Below, piece by piece: positions 1-8,933 of a stretch of 64,000 nucleotides of DNA (positions are counted from its first letter, which is position 1; each line of letters opens with the position of its first letter). A program made the position numbers and the translations under genes. The notes under the pieces are model-generated. The model was given only the letters and a program-made list of their open reading frames with translations, was not told the DNA's origin and did not search any database. The DNA is from Streptacidiphilus sp041262525 (GTDB lineage: Bacteria > Actinomycetota > Actinomycetes > Streptomycetales > Streptomycetaceae): the NCBI RefSeq assembly GCF_041262525.1, contig NZ_JBGCCK010000001.1:418688-482687 (forward strand). Reading direction: 5' to 3'.

Positions 1-2
1 GG

Positions 3-1439
3 GCCTACCGAATCGAGCAGACCTTCCTCGCCTACGCCGCCCTGGCTGACCCCGAGCACACCACCGACCCGGCCCTCGCCGAGCTCACCCACACCCAGCT
101 CATCGCCCGGCTGGCCGCCCTTGGGCTCGGAACCACCGCCGACACCCCAGTCGCCACCGTGGCCTGCACCACTCTGGAGCAGGTCATGGGCCGGGTGCGG
201 GAGATCGGCGCCCTGCGTGCGGAGCTCGACTTCGAGCTGGACGGGGCCGTGATCAAGGCCGACAACCCCGCTGACCAGGAGCGGGCCGGGATGGGCTCGC
301 GGACGCCGCACTGGGCCACGGCGTTCAAGTTCCCGGCCGCCCAGAAGATCACCGTGCTGCGCGCCGTGGAGTGGAGCGTGGGCCGCACCGGCGTGATCGC
401 CCCGCGCGCCGTTCTGGACCCGGTCGACGTTGCCGGCACCACCATCACCTACGCGACCCTGCACAACCCGGCCGACATCGCCCGTCGCGGCCTGATGCTC
501 GGAGACCACGTCACCGTCTATCGCGCCGGTGAAGTCATCCCCCGTGTCGAAGGTGCCGTGGCCAGCCTGCGTACCGGCGACGAGCAACCGATCGCCTTCC
601 CCGAGGTCTGCCCGCGTTGCGGTGCCGGGATCGACCGCAGCCAGGAGCGCTGGCGCTGCGAGCGCGGACGCGCCTGCGGCCAGGTCGAGGCCATCCGCTA
701 CGCCGTCTCCCGCGACGCGCTCGACATCGACGGCCTCGGCGAGAAGATCGTGGTCCAACTTGTCGACAAGGAGTTGATCGAGGACTTCGCCGACCTGTTC
801 ACCATCACCCGGGAGCAGCTGCTGACCCTGGACCGCATGGGCGACAAGAGCGCCGACAACCTGATGGCCGCCATCGAGACCGCCAAGACCAAGCCGCTCA
901 ACCGCGTCTTCTGCGCCCTTGGCGTCCTCGGCACCGGCCGTTCCATGTCGCTGCGCATCGCGGCGTACTTCGGCTCCATGCAGGCCATTCGCGACGCCGA
1001 CGCCGTCGCGCTGGAGGAGGTGGACGGGATCGGCAGCGAGAAGGCCCCGGTGATCGTGGCGGAGCTGGCCGAGCTCGCTCCGCTGGTCGACAAGCTCGTC
1101 GCGGCCGGCGTGAACATGGAGCAGCCCGGCTTCGTCCCGCCGGCTCCGGCGGACGCCGAGGCCGAGGGGGAGAGCAAGGACAGCGAACTGCCGCTGACAG
1201 GGAAGACCGTGGTCGTCACCGGAGGGATGACTGGACCACTCGCGGACCGATCCCGCACCGAGATGACCGAGTTGATCACCAGGGCCGGGGGCCGCGCTTC
1301 CTCCAGCGTCTCCGCCCGCACCCACCTCGTCGTCGCCGGAGAGAACGCAGGCAGCAAGCTCGCCAAAGCCCAGGAGCTGGGCATCGAAATCAGCACACCG
1401 GAGGAACTCGCAGAGCGCCTCGCTGCGTACCTCATCTGA
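3..1439 (+). CDS. ligA: NAD-dependent DNA ligase (LigA type), 5' end outside window
   Basis: This gene seals nicks in duplex DNA using NAD+. About 478 residues are visible and the reading frame is open to the window edge. The catalytic KxDG lysine and the Ia domain lie upstream and cannot be checked. Visible in order are the nucleotidyltransferase motif ELDGAVIK (about residue 78), the OB-fold, a four-Cys zinc finger CPRC...C...C (about 202-225), helix-hairpin-helix repeats (about 230-370) and a C-terminal BRCT domain beginning LPLTGKTVVVTGG (about 395-478). Streptomycetes often carry a second ligA paralogue; the accessory neighbourhood suggests this may be that copy, but this is inference. 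Confidence 0.95.
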   Translation, partial: AYRIEQTFLAYAALADPEHTTDPALAELTHTQLIARLAALGLGTTADTPVATVACTTLEQVMGRVREIGALRAELDFELDGAVIKADNPADQERAGMGSRTPHWATAFKFPAAQKITVLRAVEWSVGRTGVIAPRAVLDPVDVAGTTITYATLHNPADIARRGLMLGDHVTVYRAGEVIPRVEGAVASLRTGDEQPIAFPEVCPRCGAGIDRSQERWRCERGRACGQVEAIRYAVSRDALDIDGLGEKIVVQLVDKELIEDFADLFTITREQLLTLDRMGDKSADNLMAAIETAKTKPLNRVFCALGVLGTGRSMSLRIAAYFGSMQAIRDADAVALEEVDGIGSEKAPVIVAELAELAPLVDKLVAAGVNMEQPGFVPPAPADAEAEGESKDSELPLTGKTVVVTGGMTGPLADRSRTEMTELITRAGGRASSSVSARTHLVVAGENAGSKLAKAQELGIEISTPEELAERLAAYLI

Positions 1440-1469
1440 GTCGTGCGTCGCTCAGCAATGAAGCAACAC

Positions 1470-1610
1470 GACCGGCGGGGGCGGGCGCCGGAGGAGCCCC
1501 CGCCGGGGAACCGCGCGGCTGGAAGCCATACGCGCTTGCGGAGGGCAATTGACCTCAGCAATGAGGTGGAGCAGGCGCGGCACTGCCGGATCGGCCGAAG
1601 GTCGATAGCG
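1470..1610. repeat. Dispersed ~140-bp repeat, copy A
   Basis: This intergenic stretch after the ligase stop closely resembles 13986-14136. Shared blocks include GACCGGCGGGGG, GCCGGAGGAGCCCCCGCCGG (which can fold into a hairpin), GGAGGGCAAT and GCCGGATCGGCCG. No coding potential was recognised in it. It could act as a terminator for the ligase gene, or it may be a non-autonomous mobile repeat. The rest of 1440-1717 holds nothing else recognisable. Confidence 0.6.
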
Positions 1611-1717
1611 ACTTGTAGCACCTTCTCTGAACTGTCGCTTTGTGCTCGTGCCGTTGACCTGGGCTGGGTGATGGGTCGGCGTCGACGCCCAGGACAGCAC
1701 CTGAGATCATCCCGGCC

Positions 1718-2302
1718 ATGTTCATAGCGAAGCGCAGGCAGCAGGCCATCGCGGGCGTCGAGTCTCACGTGCGGGACTTCTTTGCTGGTCACGAACAGGT
1801 TCAGGCCCACGACTACGACTTGGGGCTGGGTCGTCGGGAAGCCGTCCCGGGGCTGCGCATCATCGCGGCCAGTCCGGGTCCTCGCTGCAACGCCTGGACA
1901 TATGTCACCGCCGGGTGCTGGTCTGCGGTCGAGAAGCACGGGCACGGAGTTGAGTTCGCCCTGACCGCTCCGGCCGGCGACGTGAGTTTCGTCGATCTGC
2001 TCGCGAAGATCGCGTACTACCACGCCGGACACCATCTCGATATTGAGCACAGCATGCCCATCGGCGAGCCGTGGATGCCTGGTTCGTCTTGCGACCATCT
2101 GCTCATCAGCCTGCCCTATCTCCACGACCCGGAGCTGGAACACTGCCCGCTCCCAGACGGACATGCCCGCATCCTCTGGGCCCTCCCGGTGACGGCCGCT
2201 GAACTCGCCTATCGCCGCGAGCACGGCCATGAAGCGTTGGAGCAACTCTTCGAGGAACGCGAGATCGAGCCCACGGATCCGAAGCGCGCTTCTGTGGCCT
2301 GA
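1718..2302 (+). CDS. Suppressor of fused (SUFU) domain protein
   Basis: The 194-residue protein matches the bacterial SUFU domain family through most of its length. Hallmarks are TYVTAGCW (about residue 66), a central FVDLLAKIAYYH stretch, the block MPIGEPWMPGSSCDHLL (about 112-128), SLPYLHDPELEHC, and ILWALPVTAAE near the C-terminus. In bacteria this domain is common in polymorphic-toxin immunity proteins and in stand-alone proteins of unknown role. The ATG at 1718 is the first good start. No toxin gene is adjacent, so an immunity role here is only a possibility. Confidence 0.85.
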   Translation: MFIAKRRQQAIAGVESHVRDFFAGHEQVQAHDYDLGLGRREAVPGLRIIAASPGPRCNAWTYVTAGCWSAVEKHGHGVEFALTAPAGDVSFVDLLAKIAYYHAGHHLDIEHSMPIGEPWMPGSSCDHLLISLPYLHDPELEHCPLPDGHARILWALPVTAAELAYRREHGHEALEQLFEEREIEPTDPKRASVA

Positions 2303-2506
2303 GAGGCTGTCCCTGGCTTCGGGTCGGAGTCACTACTCAACTGTTGGGGGAACGATGGAGGAGCCGCCGTTCGGCGTGTTGTTGACGACGAGTGGGGATA
2401 GCGGCCTCGCTTTGGTTCAGGCGGTTCGGACCATGACTTGTCTGAGCGCCTGGCGGAGCAAGCAGTTGCTCGATGCCGCGCCCACCACTCTGATCGCTGA
2501 GACATG

Positions 2507-2513
2507 GTTCGAG
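2507..2513. repeat. Target-site duplication (left copy), GTTCGAG
   Basis: GTTCGAG directly precedes the left IS21 end. An identical copy at 5137-5143 directly follows the right end. Seven bp is within the 4-8 bp range usual for the IS21 family. Confidence 0.85.
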
Positions 2514-2696
2514 TGTCGGCGGCCGTGGCAAAGTCCAGGTGTGCGGCCAGTTGAGTCCCGGCTGATGGCCACCAGAAATCCAGGTGGATGGCCGTCCGGC
2601 CTGCGGTGTTCCTGATCGCTTCCTTATCTGAAGGAGACCCCTTCGTCCGGTTTGCTGGTGTTTGCGAAGCATCAGCGAACTGGTCGAAGAGGTCCT

Positions 2697-4196
2697 GTGA
2701 CGAAGTCTGACAGAGAGATCATGGAGATATTCGAGGCGTATGACCTGACCGAGACGGTCTGGTCGGCGGCCGCGCTCACGGGGCACGACCCGAAGACGGT
2801 CAAGCGGTATGTCGAGGCCCGTGCCAGCGGCCGGAACCCGTTCGAGCGCGAGCCCCGGCCGAAGATGATCGACGGCTTCCTGGAGAAGATCGAGGAGTGG
2901 GTCGAGCAGTCGAAGGCGTCGATCCGCGCGGACGTGGTCCACGACAAGCTCGTGAAGATGGGCTTCCAGGGCAGCGCGCGCTCGACTCGGCGGGCGGTGA
3001 ACGCGGCGAAGACCGCGTGGAGGGCGGGCAAACGGCGGACCTACCGGCCGTGGATCCCCGAGCCGGGCCGCTGGTTGCAGTTCGACTGGGGCGAGGGGCC
3101 GAAGATCGGCGGGCGTCGGACCTGGCTGTTCTGCGCGTGGCTGTCCTGGTCGCGGTTCCGGGTGGTGATCCCGGTCTGGGACTGCACCCTGGGGACGTTG
3201 GTGGCCTGCCTGGACACCACGCTGCGGCGGATCGGCGGGGCTCCGACCTACGTGCTGACCGACAACGCGAAGACCGTCACGGTCGAGCACATCGCCGGGA
3301 TCCCGGTCCGGCATCCGCAGATGGTCGCCGCGGGCCGGCACTATGGCTGTCAGGTCGTCAGTTGCGTTCCCTACGACCCCGAGTCCAAGGGCGGGGCGGA
3401 GGCCACGGTCCGGATCGCAAAGGCCGACCTGGTCCCGACCACGGCGAACCTGCTGCCCGCCTACGACTCCTTCGCCGAGCTCGCGGACGCCTGCCGAAGC
3501 TGGTGCGACAGCGTGAACACGCGCCGGCACCGCGCGACCGGGCAGATCCCATCCGACCGCCTGGACGTCGAACGGACCACGCTGCACGTCCTGCCGATCG
3601 AGCCGATGGCGCTCGCGCTGGGCGAGGAGCGGGTGGTCGGCTCGGACCGCACGGTCAGCTTCAACGCGGTCCGCTACTCGACGCCGCCCGGCTACACCGG
3701 CGCCCGGGTCTGGTGCCGGGTCGTCGGCGACGAGCTGTCGATCACCGCCCGCACCCCGTCCGGCGACCTGGCCGAGATCTGGCGGCACCAGCTGTCCACG
3801 CCCGGCGTCCCGCAGATCATCGACGCCCACTACCCCGACCACCCCGACGGCCGCGGCGTTCACCAGCCGAGGCTCCAGCCCCGCTCGGAGGCGGAGATCG
3901 CGTTCGTGGGCATCGGCCCCGGCGCCGGCCGCTGGCTCAAGGAGGCCGGCCCCGCCGGGGCGGCCCGGATCCGCGCGAAGATGGCCCACGCCGTCGAACT
4001 CGCCACCGTCCTGGGCACCGACCGGGTCGACCAGGCCCTCGGGCTCGCGGCCGCGGCCGGGCGCTTCGCCGAGGACGACCTGGTCTCCATCCTGGAGCAC
4101 ATCGCCGCCAACAAGCCCGCCGCGCAGGTCGTCCGCGCGGACGAGGCCCACTCCGTCCAGAACGGCACGATCGGCTGGCAGGCCCTGGGCCATTGA
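2697..4196 (+). CDS. istA: IS21-family transposase IstA
   Basis: This is the DDE transposase that cuts and joins IS21 ends, with IstB as ATP-dependent partner. GTG 2697 is preferred: GAAGAGG lies just upstream and the protein then starts VTKSDREIMEI, as in relatives; a TTG at 2652 would add 15 residues. An N-terminal HTH region (about residues 5-45) contains TGHDPKTVKRYV. The rve core shows D in FDWGEG, D in LTDNAK and E in SKGGAEATVR. The length (499 aa) is normal for the family. istB begins 62 bp downstream. Confidence 0.93.
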   Translation: MTKSDREIMEIFEAYDLTETVWSAAALTGHDPKTVKRYVEARASGRNPFEREPRPKMIDGFLEKIEEWVEQSKASIRADVVHDKLVKMGFQGSARSTRRAVNAAKTAWRAGKRRTYRPWIPEPGRWLQFDWGEGPKIGGRRTWLFCAWLSWSRFRVVIPVWDCTLGTLVACLDTTLRRIGGAPTYVLTDNAKTVTVEHIAGIPVRHPQMVAAGRHYGCQVVSCVPYDPESKGGAEATVRIAKADLVPTTANLLPAYDSFAELADACRSWCDSVNTRRHRATGQIPSDRLDVERTTLHVLPIEPMALALGEERVVGSDRTVSFNAVRYSTPPGYTGARVWCRVVGDELSITARTPSGDLAEIWRHQLSTPGVPQIIDAHYPDHPDGRGVHQPRLQPRSEAEIAFVGIGPGAGRWLKEAGPAGAARIRAKMAHAVELATVLGTDRVDQALGLAAAAGRFAEDDLVSILEHIAANKPAAQVVRADEAHSVQNGTIGWQALGH

Positions 4197-4258
4197 GCCG
4201 CCCCCGCCCCGGCACCGATTCTGACCGCACGTCAACGCACGAGAACGGCACGTTCATC

Positions 4259-5032
4259 ATGAGCTTTCCCCACCCGCCGGCTATCCCCGAGGAACTCGAC
4301 AAGCTGATGCGCCGGATGCGCCTGCCCTACATGCGCAAGGCCGCACCCGACGTCCTGGCCACCGCCCGCGCGCAACGCTGGGATCCCGCCGAGGTGCTGC
4401 GGCTGCTGATCTCCGAGGAGGTCATCGGCCGCGATGCGGCCACCCGCCGCCTTCGCCGGCACGCGGCGAACTTCCCGACCGGCAAGACCCTCGCGTCCTG
4501 GCGGGCCGAGGACTCGACCATCCCCGAGCCGACCCAGAACTCCCTGGTCACCCTGGAGTGGATCGGCCGGGCAGAGAATCTGGTGATCGCCGGCCCGTCG
4601 GGGACCGGAAAGTCGCACTTCACCGAGGGGCTGGCCCAGGCCGCGATCGAGAAAGACCTGCGGGTGTCGTGGTTCACCCTGGAGACCCTGGCCGCCGCGA
4701 TCGGCAAGTCGAAGGTCGACGGGTCGACCGCTCGAACCGTCGCCCGGATCTGCCGGGCCGACCTCATCGTCGTTGATGATATTGGCCTATTGCCGGTCGG
4801 CGAGGACGCCGCCGAGGCGTTCTACCGGATCATCGACGCGGCCTACGAGCGCCGCTCGATCGCGGTGACCAGCAACATCCACCCGTCCGGGTTCGACACG
4901 ATCATGCCCAAGACCCTCGCCGGGGCCAGCACCGACCGGCTCATGCACCACGCTCACCTGGTCCAGACCTCCGGCGACTCGCACCGCCTCGCCGAAGCCC
5001 TCGCCGGCAAGGGAGTGGTCCCCTTGAACTGA
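4259..5032 (+). CDS. istB: IS21-family helper ATPase IstB
   Basis: IstB is the AAA+ ATPase that assists IstA in target selection and strand transfer. It is 257 residues long, normal for the family. Walker A is GPSGTGKS (about residue 108), Walker B is LIVVDDIG (about 170), and the sensor stretch VTSNIHPSG follows. The start is the ATG at 4259 beginning MSFPHPPAIPEEL. A different IstB-frame start inside istA would give an implausible fusion. The gene ends about 100 bp before the right IS end. Confidence 0.93.
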   Translation: MSFPHPPAIPEELDKLMRRMRLPYMRKAAPDVLATARAQRWDPAEVLRLLISEEVIGRDAATRRLRRHAANFPTGKTLASWRAEDSTIPEPTQNSLVTLEWIGRAENLVIAGPSGTGKSHFTEGLAQAAIEKDLRVSWFTLETLAAAIGKSKVDGSTARTVARICRADLIVVDDIGLLPVGEDAAEAFYRIIDAAYERRSIAVTSNIHPSGFDTIMPKTLAGASTDRLMHHAHLVQTSGDSHRLAEALAGKGVVPLN

Positions 5033-5472
5033 CCCCCACCCCCAGGAGCACCACTGGCCACAGGCATGGATTTCTGATGGCCACCAGCCTGGACACCCGA
5101 AGACCGCCCACCTGGGCATCTCAATGACCGTTGACAGTTCGAGCGGGCAGAACAGGCTGCCAGGCGCCTCAACGAGCTGGGCGCCAGAGCTGAATTGGCC
5201 TGCAGGTGGTGCGAGCGGGTGATGTCCCCTGAGGACTGTCCGGTGGATCCGGAACCGTGCTCGTCGCCCTACATGTCCCCGGACGCTTGCCCGGCGAGTC
5301 GCCCCCGACGCAACGCGTGATGTGAAGAGCTTCCAGGGCGGATCACATCAGGCGAGCTGGCTGAGCGCTCGTAGGGGCGGTCACTGACCTGACCTGCGAC
5401 GGGCTTTGCCTCGCGGTCGCTTCGGGCGGGGATCCGATCGAACACTGCAGGAACTCCATTGAAATGTGAGGT

Positions 5473-6033
5473 GTGGTCGTGCGCAGGGATGTGATGCGGT
5501 TCGCCGAGTTGGCGGGCATGTCGACCGAACCGAGTGGCCTGTCCGTGCCGTGGGAGCGGTCGCGTGAGGTGTGCGGTGTCGACTTCCCCGCGGACTACCG
5601 CGAGTTCGTCGACACATTCGGTCCCGGCGAGGTGCGCGGTTACCTCTGCGTGAGTGCGCCGCGGCCCTTCCACGGGTCCCCGCCGGACGAGACGGGGTTC
5701 CGGAACTTCCTCTGGTCCACCCACGACTTCGCTCCTGCGTTCAAGAAGATGCGGGAGCATGACCCCGAGGCCAACCCGTATCCGTTCTGGCCAGAGCCGG
5801 GTGGAGTGATTCACTGGGGCGGCACCTGGCAGGGAGACCAGTTCTTCTGGCTGACCAGCGACCCTGACCCGATGGAGTGGCCAGTCGTGGTCTGGTTTCG
5901 CGGCTCGCTCGACTGGCGCCGATACAACATGCGCTTCGTGGCTTTCCTGCTGCACGCACTATCAGGTGTTGACCGGGATATGCGTGATCTGCTGGACTGG
6001 CCGGACGAGCCGATCTGGGCTCCGTCGAGTTGA
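5473..6033 (+). CDS. SMI1/KNR4 (SUKH) family protein
   Basis: The 186-residue protein matches the SUKH fold, with the signature VDFPADYREFVDTFGPGEV near residue 38, then GYLCVSAP and later FLLHALSG. SUKH proteins commonly act as immunity proteins against nuclease toxins, though many stand alone. GTG 5473 is used; an ATG at 5494 would shorten the protein by seven residues. No partner toxin is adjacent: the next gene is convergent. A role in toxin immunity is therefore unproven. Confidence 0.8.
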   Translation: MVVRRDVMRFAELAGMSTEPSGLSVPWERSREVCGVDFPADYREFVDTFGPGEVRGYLCVSAPRPFHGSPPDETGFRNFLWSTHDFAPAFKKMREHDPEANPYPFWPEPGGVIHWGGTWQGDQFFWLTSDPDPMEWPVVVWFRGSLDWRRYNMRFVAFLLHALSGVDRDMRDLLDWPDEPIWAPSS

Positions 6034-6134
6034 AGGCGCGCCTGCCAGGGCAGGCGAACCCCCCTTGAGCAGTCGCGGGTTTAATGATCACCTGCTCCAG
6101 GTGCTGCGGGGGTACCGAGCGTCGTGGAATCCCA

Positions 6135-6899
6135 CTACGGGGTTGGGGCTGCGTGGAGCGCGAACTCGGGGACGGATGACCAGTTCAGCTGCTGGCCCAG
6201 GTGGTTGGCTGTGATCTCCGCGAGATGCTCTGCCCCGGCCCGATAGATGCGAGCGCATGTGATGGCTCCGTGCAGAGCGAGTGAGTGCTTCCCGTTCTTC
6301 ATGGGGCGGAGGACTGATGTCGCCGGGCGAACGTTCGCCTTGACCGGGCCGGGCCACGTCTCGCTGCTCCAGCCACTCGCCAGGCCGTGCGCGAGGCAAT
6401 GACGAACCTGCATCCAGGCTTGAGCGTCCGATTTGGCGTCATCCCAGTTGATGTCTCGTTCAGTCCAGAACGTCTTGCCAATGACTGGGGGTGCCCAGAC
6501 CTTGAGCGTGAACTGTTGGCCGAATGCGGGCTTCAGCTGGGGGAATTCACGGCCGACGACGCCTTCGATGTCCGTGACGTCGGGGTTCGTAAGGTTCATC
6601 TTCTTCGCGATCTGAGCGAAGCTCTGACCTTGGAGGTACAGCACGGTGGCAAAGAAGTCTTCGGCGAAGCCCTCGAATGCTGAGAGAACGCCTTGTGCGA
6701 TGGCTGGCGCCAGAGCCGCCGCGTTGCCTGCGTGACCTTGCTTCCTGGGGTGCAGAGCCAAGAGCCTGGAAGGCACGATCAAGGACCGGGCGAACCGATC
6801 AACGCTCCCCTGAAGACTCGGAACAAGTACGGCAGTCGCCACGAGCGTCCCTCCTGCACTGACGGTCTGAAGATCCAAAGCATTCCACTGGACCTGCAC
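6135..6899 (-). CDS. HEPN-like protein with RHCLAH motif
   Basis: This is a 254-residue protein that I do not recognise by name. It carries RHCLAH at about residues 166-171, in VRHCLAHGLASGW. This fits the R-x4-6-H catalytic motif of HEPN RNases, with the usual polar residue after R. An upstream helix AFEGFAEDFFATVLYLQ (about 63-79) fits the first HEPN helix pair. GTG 6899 is the first usable start after the upstream gene's stop. The propeller gene ends 94 bp upstream on the same strand, so the two may be co-transcribed. HEPN proteins act in toxin-antitoxin and phage-defence systems, but the role here is inferred. Confidence 0.6.
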   Translation of the reverse strand: MQVQWNALDLQTVSAGGTLVATAVLVPSLQGSVDRFARSLIVPSRLLALHPRKQGHAGNAAALAPAIAQGVLSAFEGFAEDFFATVLYLQGQSFAQIAKKMNLTNPDVTDIEGVVGREFPQLKPAFGQQFTLKVWAPPVIGKTFWTERDINWDDAKSDAQAWMQVRHCLAHGLASGWSSETWPGPVKANVRPATSVLRPMKNGKHSLALHGAITCARIYRAGAEHLAEITANHLGQQLNWSSVPEFALHAAPTP

Positions 6900-6993
6900 T
6901 GGCGTCAGGGGCTTCGGCGGTTGCGTCCGGGGAAGTGGTGTAGAGGTTGCGGGCCAACGGTCGACAGCTTTGGGAACCGTGTGGCTGGGAGCC

Positions 6994-8667
6994 TCAGCCC
7001 AGGACCGTGCATTCCAGGATTCTCCCGTCCCAGGTGCCGAGCAGGATGGTGCCGGTGTCCGAGAGAGCCAGGGACAGGGCCACGCCGTCCACACCGTCGA
7101 CCTTGATGCGGTAGCGCCATCGAACCTCTCCCGTGTGGGCGTCCAGCGCGATGAGTTCACCGTTGGCGAAGGCCACGTAAACGGTTGCGCCGTCCGTGTC
7201 GAGAGCGGTGGGGGCGTCGTCGGCGGCGAACACCCAGTTTGGCTCGCCACCGGGCAGCGAGCGGCGCACGACGAAGGCGTTGCCCGGCAGCAGCCCCGCG
7301 CCGTTGTGCACGGTGCCCGCATGCACGACGGAGCTGCCGAGGTCGTCGTTGAGCCAAGCGCCGGGGCCGCCGAAGAGGTGGCCGTTGCGCTCCGTGTCCC
7401 ATTCCAACGGGAACAGTGCGCGCACGGTCGGCTCGCTTCCGTCGTCCGGTAGATCGACGGTCGTGACTGCCTTGTCGAGGTGGTGATGTGGGCCGGCGCC
7501 GGCGAGGAACAGCAGAGCGGGGCTGCGACGGACCGCGAGGTAGTGGTTGACAGCGTCGTAGCCGCTGAGCCTCACCCGGCCGAGTTCCTCATGGGGGTCG
7601 TCGGAGCTGATCAGCCGGGTCGCCGGTTCAGGGTGTCCGGTCGGGATCATACGACGGGTGTCACGCAGGCCGAGTCTGCCGTCTCGGTTCGCGGTCACCA
7701 CCGCGGGGCCGTCCGTGTCCAGGGTCTCCAGTACTCGCCCGTCCTCCAAGGACAGGCGATCGACGCGGGTGGGGAGGTCGTGCCATCCGCGCTCGGTCCG
7801 GACGTATCTGCCAGGCACCGTGACCCAGGCCGATCGCCCATCGGATGCGAGGTGGAGCTGGCGGCCTCCGACACCGTCGGGTATCGACCAGGCTTGCTCT
7901 CCATCGGGCAGCCACGACTCGGCCGCGACACCGTCCAGAGCGGCGAGCACCCTTCCGTCGCCGTGCGACTCCACCGCCCACACCTGGCGACGCGGCGCCC
8001 AGGAGAGCCCGTGAGCCCGGCAGATCTCCGCCAACGACTGCTCGGCCATCGCTCCGTCATCGGGGCGGGTGCACGGCACGCGCGGGCCGACCTGCTGTTG
8101 CGTGGTGAAGGCCCGGTCCGGCACCGTCGTCCAGTCGTCGCACGCGAGGCTGAAGGCATAGCCGTGGGTGTGGGCCTCGTCGTCCTCCCAGTCGTCGAAC
8201 GGAGAGGCGATGACGGAGAGGGTGCTTGTGCTGCTCCAGTCCAGGGATCGGATCTCACGCCCGTGCTGCAGGACGGAGGCGGAGCGGCCCGTGGTGAGGT
8301 CCACGAGCAGCAATTCGCCCTCGAAGGAGTATCCGCCGTCGTACTGACCGGTCCCCACGGCTGCCAAGGGAAGACTGGGATGGATCGCCACGACGCTCAC
8401 CGGCCAGCGGGACGACGTGACCGTCCGGCAGCGCAGGCTGTCGAGAGAGAAGACCCCGATGCGGTACTGGCGGGCGTGGCCGTTCAGCAGTCGTCCCGAC
8501 CATTGCATCGCCCCGAGGTCGCCACCCACGACCACGGCGTTGTGCCGCGTGCTGCGCGCCACGGCAGTCGGCCGGCCGATCGGTGCGAAGGGGGAGTCGC
8601 CCAGGATCCGTGTGATGGTCAGGGCTGACGTCGTGATCGGTCCGGGGTCGGTCATGTCCCAGAGCAT
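6994..8667 (-). CDS. WD40/PQQ-like beta-propeller protein, cytoplasmic
   Basis: The 557-residue protein has no signal peptide or membrane segment. It shows repeated four-strand blade patterns, for example SVVAIHPSLPLAAVGTGQYD, VYVAFANGELIALDAHTGEV and LLGTWDGRILE. The last third looks PQQ-like (ALDAHTGEVRWRY). Such propellers are usually protein-interaction platforms; no enzymatic motif is seen. The start could be ATG 8667 or ATG 8655 (MTDPGPI). It lies directly upstream of the HEPN-like gene on the same strand, suggesting a shared transcript. Confidence 0.75.
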   Translation of the reverse strand: MLWDMTDPGPITTSALTITRILGDSPFAPIGRPTAVARSTRHNAVVVGGDLGAMQWSGRLLNGHARQYRIGVFSLDSLRCRTVTSSRWPVSVVAIHPSLPLAAVGTGQYDGGYSFEGELLLVDLTTGRSASVLQHGREIRSLDWSSTSTLSVIASPFDDWEDDEAHTHGYAFSLACDDWTTVPDRAFTTQQQVGPRVPCTRPDDGAMAEQSLAEICRAHGLSWAPRRQVWAVESHGDGRVLAALDGVAAESWLPDGEQAWSIPDGVGGRQLHLASDGRSAWVTVPGRYVRTERGWHDLPTRVDRLSLEDGRVLETLDTDGPAVVTANRDGRLGLRDTRRMIPTGHPEPATRLISSDDPHEELGRVRLSGYDAVNHYLAVRRSPALLFLAGAGPHHHLDKAVTTVDLPDDGSEPTVRALFPLEWDTERNGHLFGGPGAWLNDDLGSSVVHAGTVHNGAGLLPGNAFVVRRSLPGGEPNWVFAADDAPTALDTDGATVYVAFANGELIALDAHTGEVRWRYRIKVDGVDGVALSLALSDTGTILLGTWDGRILECTVLG

Positions 8668-8933
8668 GCCTGGTCAAGAGGCGGCTGTCAGTCGGAATAT
8701 TCGTGTGCCCTGGACCGTCCGCGCCTCGCGCACGAACCTGGCTAATGTCCGCAAGCCGGGTGAGGAAGGCGCCGACGAGCCGGAAGCCGTCGAGCAGGTC
8801 CGCCTGCAGATCTGGCCCGCGCTTCACACTGCGCCGGTCGTGATCAAGTGATGGCAGCCGACCCGCTGAAACGCCAGGGAGCTGAGGCTCAGGTCATTAT
8901 CAGCTTTGCCGGGCGTGCGAGGTGATCACGAAG
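8668..8933. other. Intergenic region, no gene recognised
   Basis: This stretch lies between the propeller gene and the next minus-strand gene. A minus-strand open frame crosses it, but it has no convincing start or homology. The 18-bp string CCGGTCGTGATCAAGTGA at about 8837 recurs with one change near 15853. Confidence 0.4.

Larger units (their letters stand above)
2514..5136 (+). mobile_element. IS21-family insertion sequence, complete (2,623 bp)
   Basis: The element carries istA and istB between related terminal inverted sequences. Both ends begin TGTC, then at the same offset (21 nt) contain CCAGGTG(T/G)GCGG. A second inner match (2566-2582 against 5067-5083 reversed, 16 of 17 bp) lies 52-53 bp from each end. 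Multiple spaced terminal repeats are typical of IS21. The 7-bp direct duplication and the restored host frame show a simple insertion. Both genes look intact, so the element may still be active. Confidence 0.92.
2355..5320 (+). pseudogene. L7/L12 C-terminal-domain-like gene interrupted by IS21
   Basis: The 5' part (2355-2513) encodes residues 1-53 and the 3' part (5144-5320) encodes 58 more, ending at TGA 5318-5320. If the IS and one 7-bp target copy are removed, the frame is continuous and gives a 111-residue protein. The fusion restores a ribosomal L7/L12 C-terminal-domain pattern: FGVLLTTSGD, LVQAVRTMTCLSAWRSKQLL, then WFERAEQAARRLNELGARAE across the junction. A Cys-rich tail (CRWC, EDC, EPC, DAC) follows. 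Streptomycetes commonly carry such small proteins of unknown role. The gene is inactivated here. Confidence 0.85.

Noticed and set aside
2337..4235. Long minus-strand open frame opposite istA
   Set aside because: It is an antisense shadow caused by high GC content. Its translation is low-complexity R/G/D-rich and istA is unmistakable.
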